Origin: Prevotella sp. P5-108
GTDB lineage: Bacteria > Bacteroidota > Bacteroidia > Bacteroidales > Bacteroidaceae
Direction: 5' to 3'
DNA length: 64,000 nucleotides
NCBI RefSeq assembly: GCF_002251385.1
Contig: NZ_NPJJ01000018.1
Span: 221,851 to 285,850, forward strand
Of this stretch, positions 27,623-36,475 are shown in pieces (position 1 is the first letter of the stretch; the number at the start of each line of letters is the position of its first letter). Both the position numbers and the translations under genes were made by a program. The notes below the pieces were generated by a model. That model saw nothing but the letters and a program-made list of their open reading frames with translations. It did not search any database and was not told where the DNA came from.

Positions 27623-29121
27623 CAAAGACTTTTTCAACCTTATTGATACTCGTGCTCTCGGTAGTGGAGGCTGCGGCGCAGCCCACTGCCGGGGGCAGAG
27701 TGTTTATAGACGCCAATGGCAACGGGCGCTACGACCGTGGTGAGACGCTGCTTGCCGGTATTCCCGTCTCCGACGGCTGCCGTGTGGTCACTACCGACGC
27801 CAAGGGCCGTTACCGCATCGAGGTGGGCGAGGGGAGCAGCCTCTTTCCCATCCTGCCTGCCGGCTACACCATGCAGGGCCACCGCCTGGTCAACAGTGCC
27901 TTCGTCTATCCCGCCGTTGCCGGCTCCCGCCACGACTTCGCCCTCGTCACCAAGCCCGTGAGACAGCGCTTCAGACTCAACGCTATCGGCGACATCCAGG
28001 TAGGCAACTCCCAGGAGCTGGAGTTTGCCTCGCGCACCATCCTGCCCGAGCTCATGACCAAGGACAGCACCGATGTCAATATTTTCCTTGGTGACCTGGT
28101 CAACAACAACCTCGCCCTCTATCCCCACCTGCAGCGCATGATAGCCCAGTTGCCCTCGCGCTCCTATACCGTGGTGGGCAATCACGACCGTGACGCCGAC
28201 AGCCTGCTCTGGCGCCAGACCGCCACCTACAGCGCCTCCTTCGGCTCGCCGGTCTATGCCTTCAACGAGGGCGACGTGCACTTCATCGTGCTCAACAATG
28301 TCTATGGCCGTGGCGCCCGTGGCTATGAGGACCGTGTGAGCGAGCGCCAGCTCCAGTTTGTGCGTGCAGACCTCGCCCATGTCAGCCCTTCACGCCTGGT
28401 AGTGCTGGTGATGCACATCCCCCTCGCCGTGACCCGCAACCGCGACGAGCTCTTCGCCGCCGTGGGAGCGCGCCCCGTGCTGGCCCTCACCGCCCATCTC
28501 CACCGCGTGATGCGCGACTTCCACCGCTACGACGGCCGCACCATTCCCGAGTTGGGCGTCGGCGCCACCTGCGGCTTCTGGTGGGTCGGCGAGCGCGACT
28601 GGGAAGGCGTGCCTATGGCACTCCAGCAGGGCGGCACTCCCCGCAACTACTTTGTGCTCGACTTCGACGGTCCCCGCTACACCTTCCGCTGCAAGGGCGT
28701 GGGCCTCGACGACCACCGGCAGATGACGGTGCATGTCGTGGGCATAGACAGCCTCGACCACCGTCTGCGCGACCTTCGCGATGTGGCTCCCCGCCAGGCC
28801 CTCATCACCGTATGGGGCGGCTGCGACTCCACCCGCGTGCGCTGTCGCGTCGATGGTGGCGCCTGGACGCTCTGCCAGCGTGCCGACGTGCTCGACCCCA
28901 ATGCTGCCCGTGTGCGCGAGCAGAACCTCTCCAAGGGTTATCCCACCCCCTACAGCCGCCGCAACCCCATCCGCCATCTCTCTTCGCCCCAGATATGGTC
29001 GCTGCCCCTCAGCGAGGCTCAGTGTAAGGGTGCCCATGTCATCGAGGTCCAGGCCGACGACAGCTACGGACTCCGGGCCCACGCCCTGCGCCCCTACTGC
29101 TATGTAGAGCCCGCCCGCTGA
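27619..29121 (+). CDS. Exported calcineurin-like metallophosphoesterase with N- and C-terminal beta domains
   Basis: A 500-residue exported enzyme. After the signal peptide come an SdrD-like beta domain (VFIDANGNGRYDRGETLLAG) and the metallophosphoesterase core with GDIQ, FLGDLVNNN, VGNHDRD, HIPL and LTAHLHR, the last in place of the usual GHxH. A C-terminal beta domain of the MetallophosC type runs to the end. It is translationally coupled to the lipoprotein gene before it (ATGA overlap) and closes the SusCD operon. This suggests that the target glycan carries phosphate or phosphodiester groups, or that the enzyme scavenges phosphate; both are inference. Confidence 0.85.
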   Translation: MTKTFSTLLILVLSVVEAAAQPTAGGRVFIDANGNGRYDRGETLLAGIPVSDGCRVVTTDAKGRYRIEVGEGSSLFPILPAGYTMQGHRLVNSAFVYPAVAGSRHDFALVTKPVRQRFRLNAIGDIQVGNSQELEFASRTILPELMTKDSTDVNIFLGDLVNNNLALYPHLQRMIAQLPSRSYTVVGNHDRDADSLLWRQTATYSASFGSPVYAFNEGDVHFIVLNNVYGRGARGYEDRVSERQLQFVRADLAHVSPSRLVVLVMHIPLAVTRNRDELFAAVGARPVLALTAHLHRVMRDFHRYDGRTIPELGVGATCGFWWVGERDWEGVPMALQQGGTPRNYFVLDFDGPRYTFRCKGVGLDDHRQMTVHVVGIDSLDHRLRDLRDVAPRQALITVWGGCDSTRVRCRVDGGAWTLCQRADVLDPNAARVREQNLSKGYPTPYSRRNPIRHLSSPQIWSLPLSEAQCKGAHVIEVQADDSYGLRAHALRPYCYVEPAR

Positions 29122-29151
29122 CGCCGCTGCCGAAAAAACAAGCTGAAAAGT

Positions 29152-29182
29152 TTTGTCCTTTGGGCCTTTTCCACTAATTTTG
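29152..29182 (+). promoter_or_regulatory. Promoter of the DUF59-lpxH pair
   Basis: TTTG at 29152-29155, a 19-base spacer and TAATTTTG at 29175-29182 match the Bacteroidetes consensus. The start codon follows 22 bases later. Confidence 0.75.
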
Positions 29183-29204
29183 TCGTATCAATCAATTCAC
29201 AGCT

Positions 29205-29525
29205 ATGACACAAGAAGAGAAAACCCAAATAGAGGAGCGCATCGTGGAGGTGCTCAAGACCGTGTACGACCCCGAGATACCCGTAGACATCTGGAACCTC
29301 GGCATGATATACAAGATAGATGTCAAGGACGACTACACCGTAGACCTCGACATGACCTTCACCGCCCCCTCGTGCCCCGCCGCCGACTTCATCCTCGAAG
29401 ACGTGCGCACCAAGGTCGAGAGCCTCGACCAGGTCAAGACCGCCAATGTCAATCTGGTCTTCGACCCCGCTTGGGACCAAAGCATGATGAGCGAGGAGGC
29501 GAGGGTTGAGCTCGGCTTCGATTAA
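29205..29525 (+). CDS. DUF59/MIP18-family iron-sulfur cluster assembly protein (SufT-like)
   Basis: A 106-residue cytoplasmic protein of the MIP18/DUF59 family, which helps deliver or mature Fe-S clusters. Diagnostic features are TVYDPEIPVDIWNLGMIYKI near residue 20 and MTFTAPSCPAAD with its conserved Cys near residue 56. It ends VNLVFDPAWDQSMMSEEARV, also typical. It is the first gene of a short transcript with lpxH six bases downstream of its stop. There are no suf genes in the window. Confidence 0.85.
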   Translation: MTQEEKTQIEERIVEVLKTVYDPEIPVDIWNLGMIYKIDVKDDYTVDLDMTFTAPSCPAADFILEDVRTKVESLDQVKTANVNLVFDPAWDQSMMSEEARVELGFD

Positions 29526-29537
29526 AACGGAATGGTT

Positions 29538-30302
29538 ATGAAGAACGTCTATTTCCTCTCCGATGCCCACCTGGGCTCGCTCGCCATCCCCCACGCCCGT
29601 ATGCAAGAGCGCAGGCTGGTGCGGTTTCTTGACAGCATCAAGGACAAGGCTGCTGCCATCTACCTCTTGGGCGATATGTTTGATTTCTGGAACGAGTACC
29701 GCTACGTGGTGCCCAAGGGCTACACCCGATTTCTCGGCAAGCTCTCCGAACTCACCGACAGCGGCGTAGAGATACACTATTTTACCGGCAACCACGACCT
29801 CTGGACCTACGGCTACCTCGAGCAGGAGTGTGGCGTCAAGGTTCACAAGTCGCCCATGACCACCGAGATTTACGACAGCGTCTTCTACATGGCCCATGGC
29901 GACGGTCTGGGCGACCCAGACCCCAAATACCGCTTCCTGAGACGCGTTTTCCACAGCCCTCTGTGCCAGCGGCTGCTCAATATGATGCATCCGCGCTGGG
30001 GCATGTGGCTCGGGCTCAACTGGGCCAAGCACAGCCGACTCAAGCGAGCCGACGGCCACGAGCCCCCGTATATGGGTGAAGACCGCGAGTATCTCGTGCG
30101 CTATGCCAAGGACTACCTCGCCACCCACAAGGATATAGACTACTTCATGTTCGGCCACCGCCACATCGAGCTCGACCTGATGCTCTCGCGCAAGACCCGC
30201 CTCATGATACTCGGCGACTGGATATGGCAGTTTACCTATGCCGTCTTTGATGGCGAGCACATGTTTATGGAGACCTATGTTGAGGGCGAGAGCCAGCCTT
30301 GA
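29538..30302 (+). CDS. lpxH: UDP-2,3-diacylglucosamine diphosphatase
   Basis: LpxH hydrolyses UDP-2,3-diacylglucosamine to lipid X and UMP in lipid A synthesis, as a peripheral inner-membrane enzyme. The ~254-residue protein has the calcineurin-like metal motifs FLSDAHLGS, LLGDMFDFW, FTGNHDLW, AHGDGLGD and FGHRHIE. I start it at MKNVYFLSDAHLG (29538) rather than two codons earlier, as in relatives. It is followed by a strong terminator. The lipid A link is notable since a lipid A decoration operon lies 3.4 kb downstream. Confidence 0.9.
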   Translation: MKNVYFLSDAHLGSLAIPHARMQERRLVRFLDSIKDKAAAIYLLGDMFDFWNEYRYVVPKGYTRFLGKLSELTDSGVEIHYFTGNHDLWTYGYLEQECGVKVHKSPMTTEIYDSVFYMAHGDGLGDPDPKYRFLRRVFHSPLCQRLLNMMHPRWGMWLGLNWAKHSRLKRADGHEPPYMGEDREYLVRYAKDYLATHKDIDYFMFGHRHIELDLMLSRKTRLMILGDWIWQFTYAVFDGEHMFMETYVEGESQP

Positions 30303-30330
30303 CCCTTCCCCGAGAATTACATTTAACCAG

Positions 30331-30385
30331 ATGCGCCATATATGCAGCGTGGTAACTGTTGCCACTGCATATATGGCGCATTTTC
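30331..30385. terminator. Bidirectional terminator between lpxH and the histidine kinase gene
   Basis: A 17-bp perfect stem (ATGCGCCATATATGCAG at 30331-30347 with its complement at 30365-30381), extended by an inner GTGG/CCAC pairing and followed by TTTTC. It separates two convergent genes. Confidence 0.85.
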
Positions 30386-30386
30386 A

Positions 30387-31454
30387 TTATACAAACCTTA
30401 TTATAAAGCTGTGGATGCCTTCATGGTATTGGTATTCCACGCTCCAGCCATGATAGTCGCATATCGCCTTGACGATGGCGAGCCCCAGCCCGTTGCCGCC
30501 CTTCTTCTGCGTAGGGCGGTAGAACCGGTCGAAGATATGTTGGCCCGACAGTTTGGGTTCGTCCGACGTGTTGGATATGTACAAGGTGCCAGCGCCGATG
30601 CAGATGGTGATTTTCCCGTTTTCGTTGCAGTGCCTTACAGCGTTTACTATCAGATTGCTCATCATGCTCTCCAGCAGCGCACTGTTGGCCTGGACATACA
30701 GAGGTTGTGGCGAATACTGCCGTATGATATGCAGGTGGCCCGATATGCTCTCGAGCAGAGGCAGCAGGTTGTCGATAAAGGTGTCGAGTCTTATGCACTC
30801 GCGGGTGTCAAACTGTTCGTTGTCTATCTTTGCCAGCAACAGCAGATTGCGGTTCAGTCTTGACAGCCTCGAAATCATGTGGAAGAGGTCTTGTATTATC
30901 TCTGCCTGTTCGGCTGTCAACTCTGGCTGCTGCATGAGCAGCTCGAGTTTTGCCTGGAATATGGCTATGGGTGTCTGCAGTTCATGCGAAGCGTTCTCGG
31001 TGAACTCTTTTTGAGCCTGATAGCTGTCTATGTTCTTCTTCATCAGCCGCTGCAGCGACTCGTTGAGTTCTGCAAACTCCTTTATGTCTGTCTTTGGCAG
31101 TTCTATCAGCTTGGCCTGTTCCAGCTTGAAGGGCTCTATACTTCTGAGAGTGGCCTCGAATGGACGCCACAAGTTCTTGGATACGACTCGCATGGTCAGC
31201 ACCACGCCCACGCTCAGCAGCACTGTGATGAGTATATACTGCAGCATGATGCCCGTCACGATGTCTTCTTCCAGGTCGAACGCCGGTAGGCTCTCTCCGG
31301 ATTTGACTGCCTCGATGAGGTCTTCCATGTCCTCGGCGTAATAGTTCTTGGTGAGGTAGTAGAACGCAGGTGCAGCCAGTGCAAACAGTACGGCGATGCA
31401 CAAGATGAACTGCGTCATAGACTTTCTGAGCAGACTTGTCATAATTCTATCCAT
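30387..31454 (-). CDS. Two-component sensor histidine kinase
   Basis: A 355-residue inner-membrane kinase. Two membrane helices (about 14-34 and 68-92) flank a short periplasmic loop of ~35 residues, too small for a ligand domain. The HisKA domain has the phosphorylated His in ENASHELQTPIA (about residue 157). The ATPase part shows SNLIVNAVRH (N box) and GGNGLGLAIVKAI (G2 box). It overlaps the response regulator gene by 16 bases and is last in an EamA-regulator-kinase transcript. The signal is unknown. Confidence 0.9.
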   Translation of the reverse strand: MDRIMTSLLRKSMTQFILCIAVLFALAAPAFYYLTKNYYAEDMEDLIEAVKSGESLPAFDLEEDIVTGIMLQYILITVLLSVGVVLTMRVVSKNLWRPFEATLRSIEPFKLEQAKLIELPKTDIKEFAELNESLQRLMKKNIDSYQAQKEFTENASHELQTPIAIFQAKLELLMQQPELTAEQAEIIQDLFHMISRLSRLNRNLLLLAKIDNEQFDTRECIRLDTFIDNLLPLLESISGHLHIIRQYSPQPLYVQANSALLESMMSNLIVNAVRHCNENGKITICIGAGTLYISNTSDEPKLSGQHIFDRFYRPTQKKGGNGLGLAIVKAICDYHGWSVEYQYHEGIHSFIIRFV

Positions 31455-32116
31455 TTATAGCCCATGCCATAGACATTCTGTATGCAGTTGGGCATACCTG
31501 TCTGAGCGAGTTTGGCCTTAAGGTTCTTGATGTGAGTGTATACGAAGTCGAAGTTGTCCATCATGTCGGCAAAATCACCGCTGAGATGCTCGGCTATTGC
31601 TCCTTTGGACAGCACCCTGTTGCGGTTGCCGATAAAGAAGAGCAGCAGGTCGTACTCCGACTTGGTGAGCGTCACAGGCCGACCGTTGGCCTCGACGCTC
31701 TTTTCGAGCAGATTAATTTTTATGCCATTGTTCTCGAGCGTATTGCTGGCTCCAAACTCCTTGCGGCGTATGATGGCGTAGACACGCATACCGAGTTCGG
31801 CCAGATGGAAAGGCTTGGGCAGATAGTCGTCAGCCCCAATCTCCAGCCCCTTGACCTTGTCGTCGAGCGAGTCCTTTGCCGACACGATGATGACGCCGGC
31901 AGGGTTGTTACGACGCTTGATGTCGCGCAGTATGTCGAGTCCGCTGCCGCCGGGCAGCATCAGGTCCAGCAGCACACAGTCGTAGTCGTAGCCGCGCACC
32001 TTTTCCAGAGCTTCGTTGTAGTCGAAGGCCTGCTCGCACAGGTATTTCTCAGATTTCAGATAAGTCACAATGCTGTCAGACAGCTTGTGCTCGTCTTCTA
32101 CTATCAGTATTTTCAT
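31439..32116 (-). CDS. OmpR/PhoB-family response regulator
   Basis: A 225-residue DNA-binding regulator. The receiver domain has the acidic pair in VEDEH, the phospho-acceptor Asp in CVLLDLMLPGGSG (about residue 51) and the conserved Lys in YLPKPF. The C-terminal winged helix contains LTKSEYDLLLFFIGNRNRVL and VYTHIKNLKAKL. It is partner to the adjoining kinase. The pair resembles the RprX/RprY type known in Bacteroides, but I do not claim orthology. Targets cannot be seen from sequence. Confidence 0.9.
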   Translation of the reverse strand: MKILIVEDEHKLSDSIVTYLKSEKYLCEQAFDYNEALEKVRGYDYDCVLLDLMLPGGSGLDILRDIKRRNNPAGVIIVSAKDSLDDKVKGLEIGADDYLPKPFHLAELGMRVYAIIRRKEFGASNTLENNGIKINLLEKSVEANGRPVTLTKSEYDLLLFFIGNRNRVLSKGAIAEHLSGDFADMMDNFDFVYTHIKNLKAKLAQTGMPNCIQNVYGMGYKWIEL

Positions 32117-32134
32117 CTTCTTTATTGTTTATCC

Positions 32135-32551
32135 TTATTTGTAAAGCATCATTATGCTGCCCGCCGTTATGAACAGGGCGCCCACGATGACCCTCGCGCT
32201 GACGGTCTCCTTGAGAAATATCAGCGCCAGGCCGATGGTGATGACCACACTCAACTTGTCTATCGGCGCCACCCGCGCCACATCGCCCGTCTGCAGCGCC
32301 TTGAAGTAGAAGAGCCACGACAGCCCCGTGGCTGCTCCCGATAGTACGAGAAACAGCCACGTATGGGCCGTTATGCCTTTAGCCTCGCCGACATGGTTGC
32401 CAGCTACGACGATGCCCCATGTGATGCACAGCACTACACTGGTGCGGATGGCGGTGGCCAGGTCCGAGTTGATGTCCTTTACTCCTATCTTGGCGAAGAT
32501 TGCCGTAAGCGCGGCAAACAGGGCCGACAGCAGTGCATAATATTTCCACAT
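32135..32551 (-). CDS. Half-size EamA-family membrane transporter
   Basis: A 138-residue inner-membrane protein made of a single EamA (drug/metabolite transporter) unit with about five helices; most relatives carry two units. LSGAATGLSWLFYFKALQTG and KLSVVITIGLALIFLKETVS are typical EamA segments. A -7 box TATATTTG lies upstream on the minus strand (32577-32584). The response regulator starts 18 bases after its stop, so it may be part of the same transcript and its transport activity may relate to the two-component system. Substrate is unknown. Confidence 0.8.
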   Translation of the reverse strand: MWKYYALLSALFAALTAIFAKIGVKDINSDLATAIRTSVVLCITWGIVVAGNHVGEAKGITAHTWLFLVLSGAATGLSWLFYFKALQTGDVARVAPIDKLSVVITIGLALIFLKETVSARVIVGALFITAGSIMMLYK

Positions 32552-32628
32552 AGTCTATGTCATTAATTGTTATTGACAAATATACGGCGCAATTTTGGGG
32601 AAAGTCTGTAGAACCTCCCATTTTTCTG

Positions 32629-33249
32629 CTATTTGCCGTTCTCTGCCGGTTGGGCCAGGAAGTACACGCGCGAGTTGGCCGCTCCGTCCCTTCTCAGTAC
32701 CCCCGTCTCGGTGAAGTGGCGCAGCCATTTCTGCGCAGTCGTCTCCCTCAACTTGAATTCCGTCTTCAGTACGCGCGCCGTGATGGAGCCGTTGGTGGCG
32801 ATATAGTCCTTGATTTTTGCCAGCAGTTCGGCTTCGGTGTACTGCCGCGACCGGGTGGAGTATCGGGCACGTTCAAATCGCGCGTTGCGCTTCACGCGGG
32901 CGAGCAGTCTGGCTTCGGGGCGAAACTTGATGCCGTCTACCTTGATTTGGTTGCCCCTGACCTTGTCGTCGGCAGCGTCGTCGGCCTTGTCGAGCCTTGC
33001 GCCCAGCGAGAAGTAGCCTATGCCGGGCAGATGGAACCGCGTGCCCCCGGAGAGAGCGTGGGCCATGCAGTCGCCGAGGGTGTCGAGCACGCCATGCAGC
33101 GCTCCCGGAGTCAGCATGGTGTGGTTGCGGATGTGTTCTTCCAGTTGGTTAGGGTTCAAGGGCGCATTCTCATAGAGGCGTACATATCTGCGGTCTCTTC
33201 CGGTGCCCTCCGAGTTTTTGATAGATTCGATGTTGTACTTTATGTTCAT
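32629..33249 (-). CDS. HU-like DNA-binding protein fused to a winged-helix domain
   Basis: A 206-residue protein. The N-terminal ~130 residues look like the Bacteroidetes HU/IHF-like family (NPNQLEEHIRNHTMLTPGAL, HALSGGTRFHLPGIGYFSLG, then VDGIKFRPEARLL). The C-terminal ~60 residues (AELLAKIKDYIATNGSITAR and ETTAQKWLRHFTETGVLRR) form a winged helix. It has a consensus minus-strand promoter and is monocistronic. It may be a nucleoid-type protein with site preference. Domain calls are from pattern, not a search. Confidence 0.75.
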   Translation of the reverse strand: MNIKYNIESIKNSEGTGRDRRYVRLYENAPLNPNQLEEHIRNHTMLTPGALHGVLDTLGDCMAHALSGGTRFHLPGIGYFSLGARLDKADDAADDKVRGNQIKVDGIKFRPEARLLARVKRNARFERARYSTRSRQYTEAELLAKIKDYIATNGSITARVLKTEFKLRETTAQKWLRHFTETGVLRRDGAANSRVYFLAQPAENGK

Positions 33250-33271
33250 TGTAATAGGTATTAATTGCCGC

Positions 33272-33303
33272 CAAAGTTAACAATTAATACCCAATCCACC
33301 AAA
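33272..33303 (-). promoter_or_regulatory. Promoter of the HU-winged-helix gene
   Basis: On the minus strand TTTG (33303-33300), a 20-base spacer and TAACTTTG (33279-33272) match the consensus; the start codon is 23 bases downstream. Confidence 0.75.
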
Positions 33304-33703
33304 TTGTCGATGGCCGTAAGAGCCGTTTTCTGTCATCGTTGCCGATGCGCTTCGGCCGGCATCGGCATCGCCGTTGTCCGACAGCGACATTGATACCGTC
33401 TGAAGCGGATGTCGATACCGTCCGATACTCATCGACGGGCGTAGTCGCCGTGGCGGCGATGCTGGTGGCAGCAGTCTGCGCTGCGGCTCACGCTGTCTTC
33501 AAAGTCTGCCACTCTTGTCGTGTGGGGCGTGGCTGTCGGCGTGTTGCCGGCTGCCGTGTCCATAGGGCTGTGGCCCACCGACTTGTCGGCGGTCAGGGCT
33601 TGTCGGCTTTATATTCCTGAAAAACTATTAACCTTTGCTAAAACCGCCAAATCTTCAATATTTCCACAAAGTCTGTTCCCAACTTTGCCGGCAGAACATA
33701 AAA
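33304..33703. other. GC-rich intergenic region, no gene seen
   Basis: About 400 bases between divergent genes, rich in short CGATGCC/GGCATCG-like complementary stretches around 33330-33430. There is a near-consensus -7 box (CAACTTTG, 33680-33687) just before the glycosyltransferase start. No RNA family is recognised. Confidence 0.4.
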
Positions 33704-35278
33704 ATGACAAGTATGCAATCCAAAGGGCGACTTCTACTCTTTCTGGCTTTCCTGTCGGCCATCATTCCTGTAATGCTGATGCGCGATTTCACTCCCGGCG
33801 ACGAACTGCGCTATCTCAGCATTGCCGACGAGGCGCTGCGCGACCATCATTTCTTCGCCTTCTACAATCACGGCTTAGCCTATGCCGACAAGCCCCCTCT
33901 CTATATGTGGCTCGTCATGCTCTCCCGTGTGGTCTTTGGCACCCACTCCATACTGGCCCTGTCACTGCTGTCGGTGGTTCCGGCGCTGGGCGTGGTCTGC
34001 GTGATGGACTCCTGGACCCGCAACGAGATGGACGGCCCCACCCGCAGCCTGGCGCGCATGATGCTGCTCACCTCGGGCCTCTTTACCGGAGTGGCTCTCA
34101 TCGTGAGGATGGATATGCTCATGTGCCTCTTCATCGTCCTCGCTCTACGGTCGTTCTGGCGCATGTATACCGAGGAGTCTGCCTATGCCGGCGAGCGATG
34201 GCTGTTTCCGGTCTATCTGTTTCTTGCCGTGTTTACCAAGGGGCCGCTGGGCCTGCTCATCCCGCTGTGCTCCATCTGCACCTATCTCGTCATAGTGCGT
34301 CGGCCGCGGCTCATCCCCGTCGTATGGGGATGGCGCACCTGGAGCGTGCTGGTCGCGGGCTGCGCCCTGTGGTGGGGGCTCACCTGCCATGAGGCTGGTA
34401 CCGCCTATCTGCGCAATCTCCTGTTTCACCAGACCATAGACCGTGCCATCCATGCCTTCCACCACGAGGAGCCGTTCTACTACTATGCACGCTGTATATG
34501 GTTCTGCATGGCTCCCTGGGTGCTCTTTGTCGTGGCGTCGATAGCCAGCGCGTTGCGCCGTGGGGTGGTGCGCAGCCGGCTCCACACCTTTCTCATCGTC
34601 GCCTCGCTGTCATCGCTGGTGATGATATCCTCTCTCAGCGGCAAACTCGAGATATACATGCTGCCGGTCATCCCCCTTATGGTCTATGCCGCCGCCATCT
34701 ACATGCCACGGGCTTCTGACGAGTGGTGGTACAGGCCGGCGCTCGCCATCCCTGCCGCCATCCTGACCTTGGCTTTTCCCGCTTTGGCTCTGACCCATTG
34801 TGCCGGACTGCTGGGGCAGGCCCTGTCGCAGCAGAGCGACATCGTGCTGATATATCTGGCTGCGCTGGTACTGACTCTCTGCGGCATCGCCTCACTCAGA
34901 CGCGTCTCGCACGCCATACCGCTCATCACGCGCGGTGTGTTGGCGGCGATATTCATCGCCTCGTTTGCCCTGCCCGCGTTCAACAGCCGCATAGGCTACC
35001 GCGCCGTATGCGCACAGGTGCAGGCCATGAGCTGTCGCACGGGCATCACCCATATTGCGGCATGGAGAGTGAAGAATGCTGCCGACATGGATGTCTATCT
35101 GCATAGGTCGCCCGACGTGGTACCCCAGGAGGCCGACCCCATGACCTACTACACTACGCCCACCCTGATGGTGGTACCCGGTGGCGGGCGAGGCGTCTAT
35201 ACTGTCCGCGTGTGTCGTGGCGGCGGTCGCTCAGAGCGGTCGGTAGCCCAGTCTGGACCCCTTAACCCACAGAGATAA
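33704..35278 (+). CDS. ArnT-like phospholipid-carrier-dependent glycosyltransferase (GT-C fold)
   Basis: An inner-membrane transferase of about 524 residues with ten or more hydrophobic helices. The first periplasmic loop carries MRDFTPGDELRYLSIADEAL with the acidic pair near the active site, and GLAYADKPPLYMWL holds the KPPL motif of the ArnT/PMT superfamily. Such enzymes move a sugar from undecaprenyl phosphate to lipid A or another periplasmic acceptor. The frame is open from 33635, but MTSMQSKGRLLLF at 33704 gives the usual start. It heads a four-gene operon whose other genes fit making and moving a lipid-linked sugar. Confidence 0.8.
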   Translation: MTSMQSKGRLLLFLAFLSAIIPVMLMRDFTPGDELRYLSIADEALRDHHFFAFYNHGLAYADKPPLYMWLVMLSRVVFGTHSILALSLLSVVPALGVVCVMDSWTRNEMDGPTRSLARMMLLTSGLFTGVALIVRMDMLMCLFIVLALRSFWRMYTEESAYAGERWLFPVYLFLAVFTKGPLGLLIPLCSICTYLVIVRRPRLIPVVWGWRTWSVLVAGCALWWGLTCHEAGTAYLRNLLFHQTIDRAIHAFHHEEPFYYYARCIWFCMAPWVLFVVASIASALRRGVVRSRLHTFLIVASLSSLVMISSLSGKLEIYMLPVIPLMVYAAAIYMPRASDEWWYRPALAIPAAILTLAFPALALTHCAGLLGQALSQQSDIVLIYLAALVLTLCGIASLRRVSHAIPLITRGVLAAIFIASFALPAFNSRIGYRAVCAQVQAMSCRTGITHIAAWRVKNAADMDVYLHRSPDVVPQEADPMTYYTTPTLMVVPGGGRGVYTVRVCRGGGRSERSVAQSGPLNPQR

Positions 35279-35281
35279 GAT

Positions 35282-36388
35282 ATGAAACCTACAACTATCG
35301 ATATGCACCCCAAGACCATCCTGGTCACCGGTGCGGCTGGATTTATAGGCAGCCGTCTCGTAGAGCGCCTCCTCCGCGGCAGCCATTGCTCGGAAACAGG
35401 CGGCGGTTCACGGTTGCGCGTCATAGGCGTCGACAATATGAACCACTATTATGATGTGGCGCTCAAGGAGCAGCGCCTCAAGCCGCTGCTTGCCCATAGT
35501 GGTTTCACCTTTGTCCATGCCGACATTGCCGACCGTGACGCCGTAGACCGCATCTTTGACAGCTGTTCGCCCGACATCGTCGTCAATCTTGCCGCCCAAG
35601 CCGGGGTAAGATACAGCATCGATTCGCCCGAGAGCTATATCCACAGCAACATCATCGGCTTCTTCAATATCCTCGAGGCTGCCCGCCACAGTTATGACCA
35701 CGGGCGCCACGGTGTAGAGCATCTCGTCTATGCCAGTTCGAGCAGCGTCTATGGCATGGACAGGCACACTCCGTTCTCGACATCCGACCCTATAGACAGT
35801 CCGGTGAGCCTCTATGCAGCCACCAAGAAGAGCGACGAGCTGATGGCTCATGCCTATGCCAAACTCTACGACATACCCTGTACGGGTCTGAGGTTCTTTA
35901 CCGTCTATGGTCCCGCTGGCCGTCCCGATATGGCTTACTTCAGTTTTGCTGAGAAGTGGCGCCGTGGCGACAAAATCCAACTGTACAACTATGGGCGCTG
36001 TCGCCGCGACTTCACCTATATCGACGATATCGTCGAGGGCATCGTCCAGGTGATGGCCCATGCCCCCGCCCGCTGTGTAGGCAGCGATGGTCTGCCGCTG
36101 CCTCCCTACAGGATTTACAATATCGGCAACGGACATCCCGAGAGCCTGCTCACCTTTGTCCATACTCTGTGCGACGAATTGGTAAGGGCTGGAGCACTGC
36201 CGTCGGGGTTTGATTTGGACAGCCATTGTGTGCTGGCGCCCATGCAACCGGGCGATGTGGTGGAGACCTATGCCGACACGGCGCCGCTGGAGCACGACCT
36301 TGGCTACAGGCCCACGACTCCCCTGGGCGTAGGGCTACGCCGCTTTGCCGAGTGGTTTGCCGCCAACCGTACAGACCAGCCTCTATAG
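35282..36388 (+). CDS. NAD-dependent sugar epimerase, UDP-glucuronate 4-epimerase type
   Basis: A 368-residue cytoplasmic short-chain dehydrogenase-type enzyme. It has the NAD motif TGAAGFIGSRL near residue 17, NLAAQAGVRYSIDSPESYIH (a hallmark of UDP-glucuronate 4-epimerases), the SSSSVYG serine region and the catalytic YAATKK. RRDFTYIDDIVEGI is also typical. It lies three bases after the glycosyltransferase, so both are co-translated, and likely supplies a uronic-acid nucleotide sugar (UDP-galacturonate) for the same pathway. A GDP-sugar specificity cannot be fully excluded. Confidence 0.8.
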   Translation: MKPTTIDMHPKTILVTGAAGFIGSRLVERLLRGSHCSETGGGSRLRVIGVDNMNHYYDVALKEQRLKPLLAHSGFTFVHADIADRDAVDRIFDSCSPDIVVNLAAQAGVRYSIDSPESYIHSNIIGFFNILEAARHSYDHGRHGVEHLVYASSSSVYGMDRHTPFSTSDPIDSPVSLYAATKKSDELMAHAYAKLYDIPCTGLRFFTVYGPAGRPDMAYFSFAEKWRRGDKIQLYNYGRCRRDFTYIDDIVEGIVQVMAHAPARCVGSDGLPLPPYRIYNIGNGHPESLLTFVHTLCDELVRAGALPSGFDLDSHCVLAPMQPGDVVETYADTAPLEHDLGYRPTTPLGVGLRRFAEWFAANRTDQPL

Positions 36389-36475
36389 CCAGCCTCAACC
36401 GATGGCGGCAGCCCATATCATGACAGCCTGCCACTATAGATTATCATGATAACAATCAATATAAAGATAACGACA

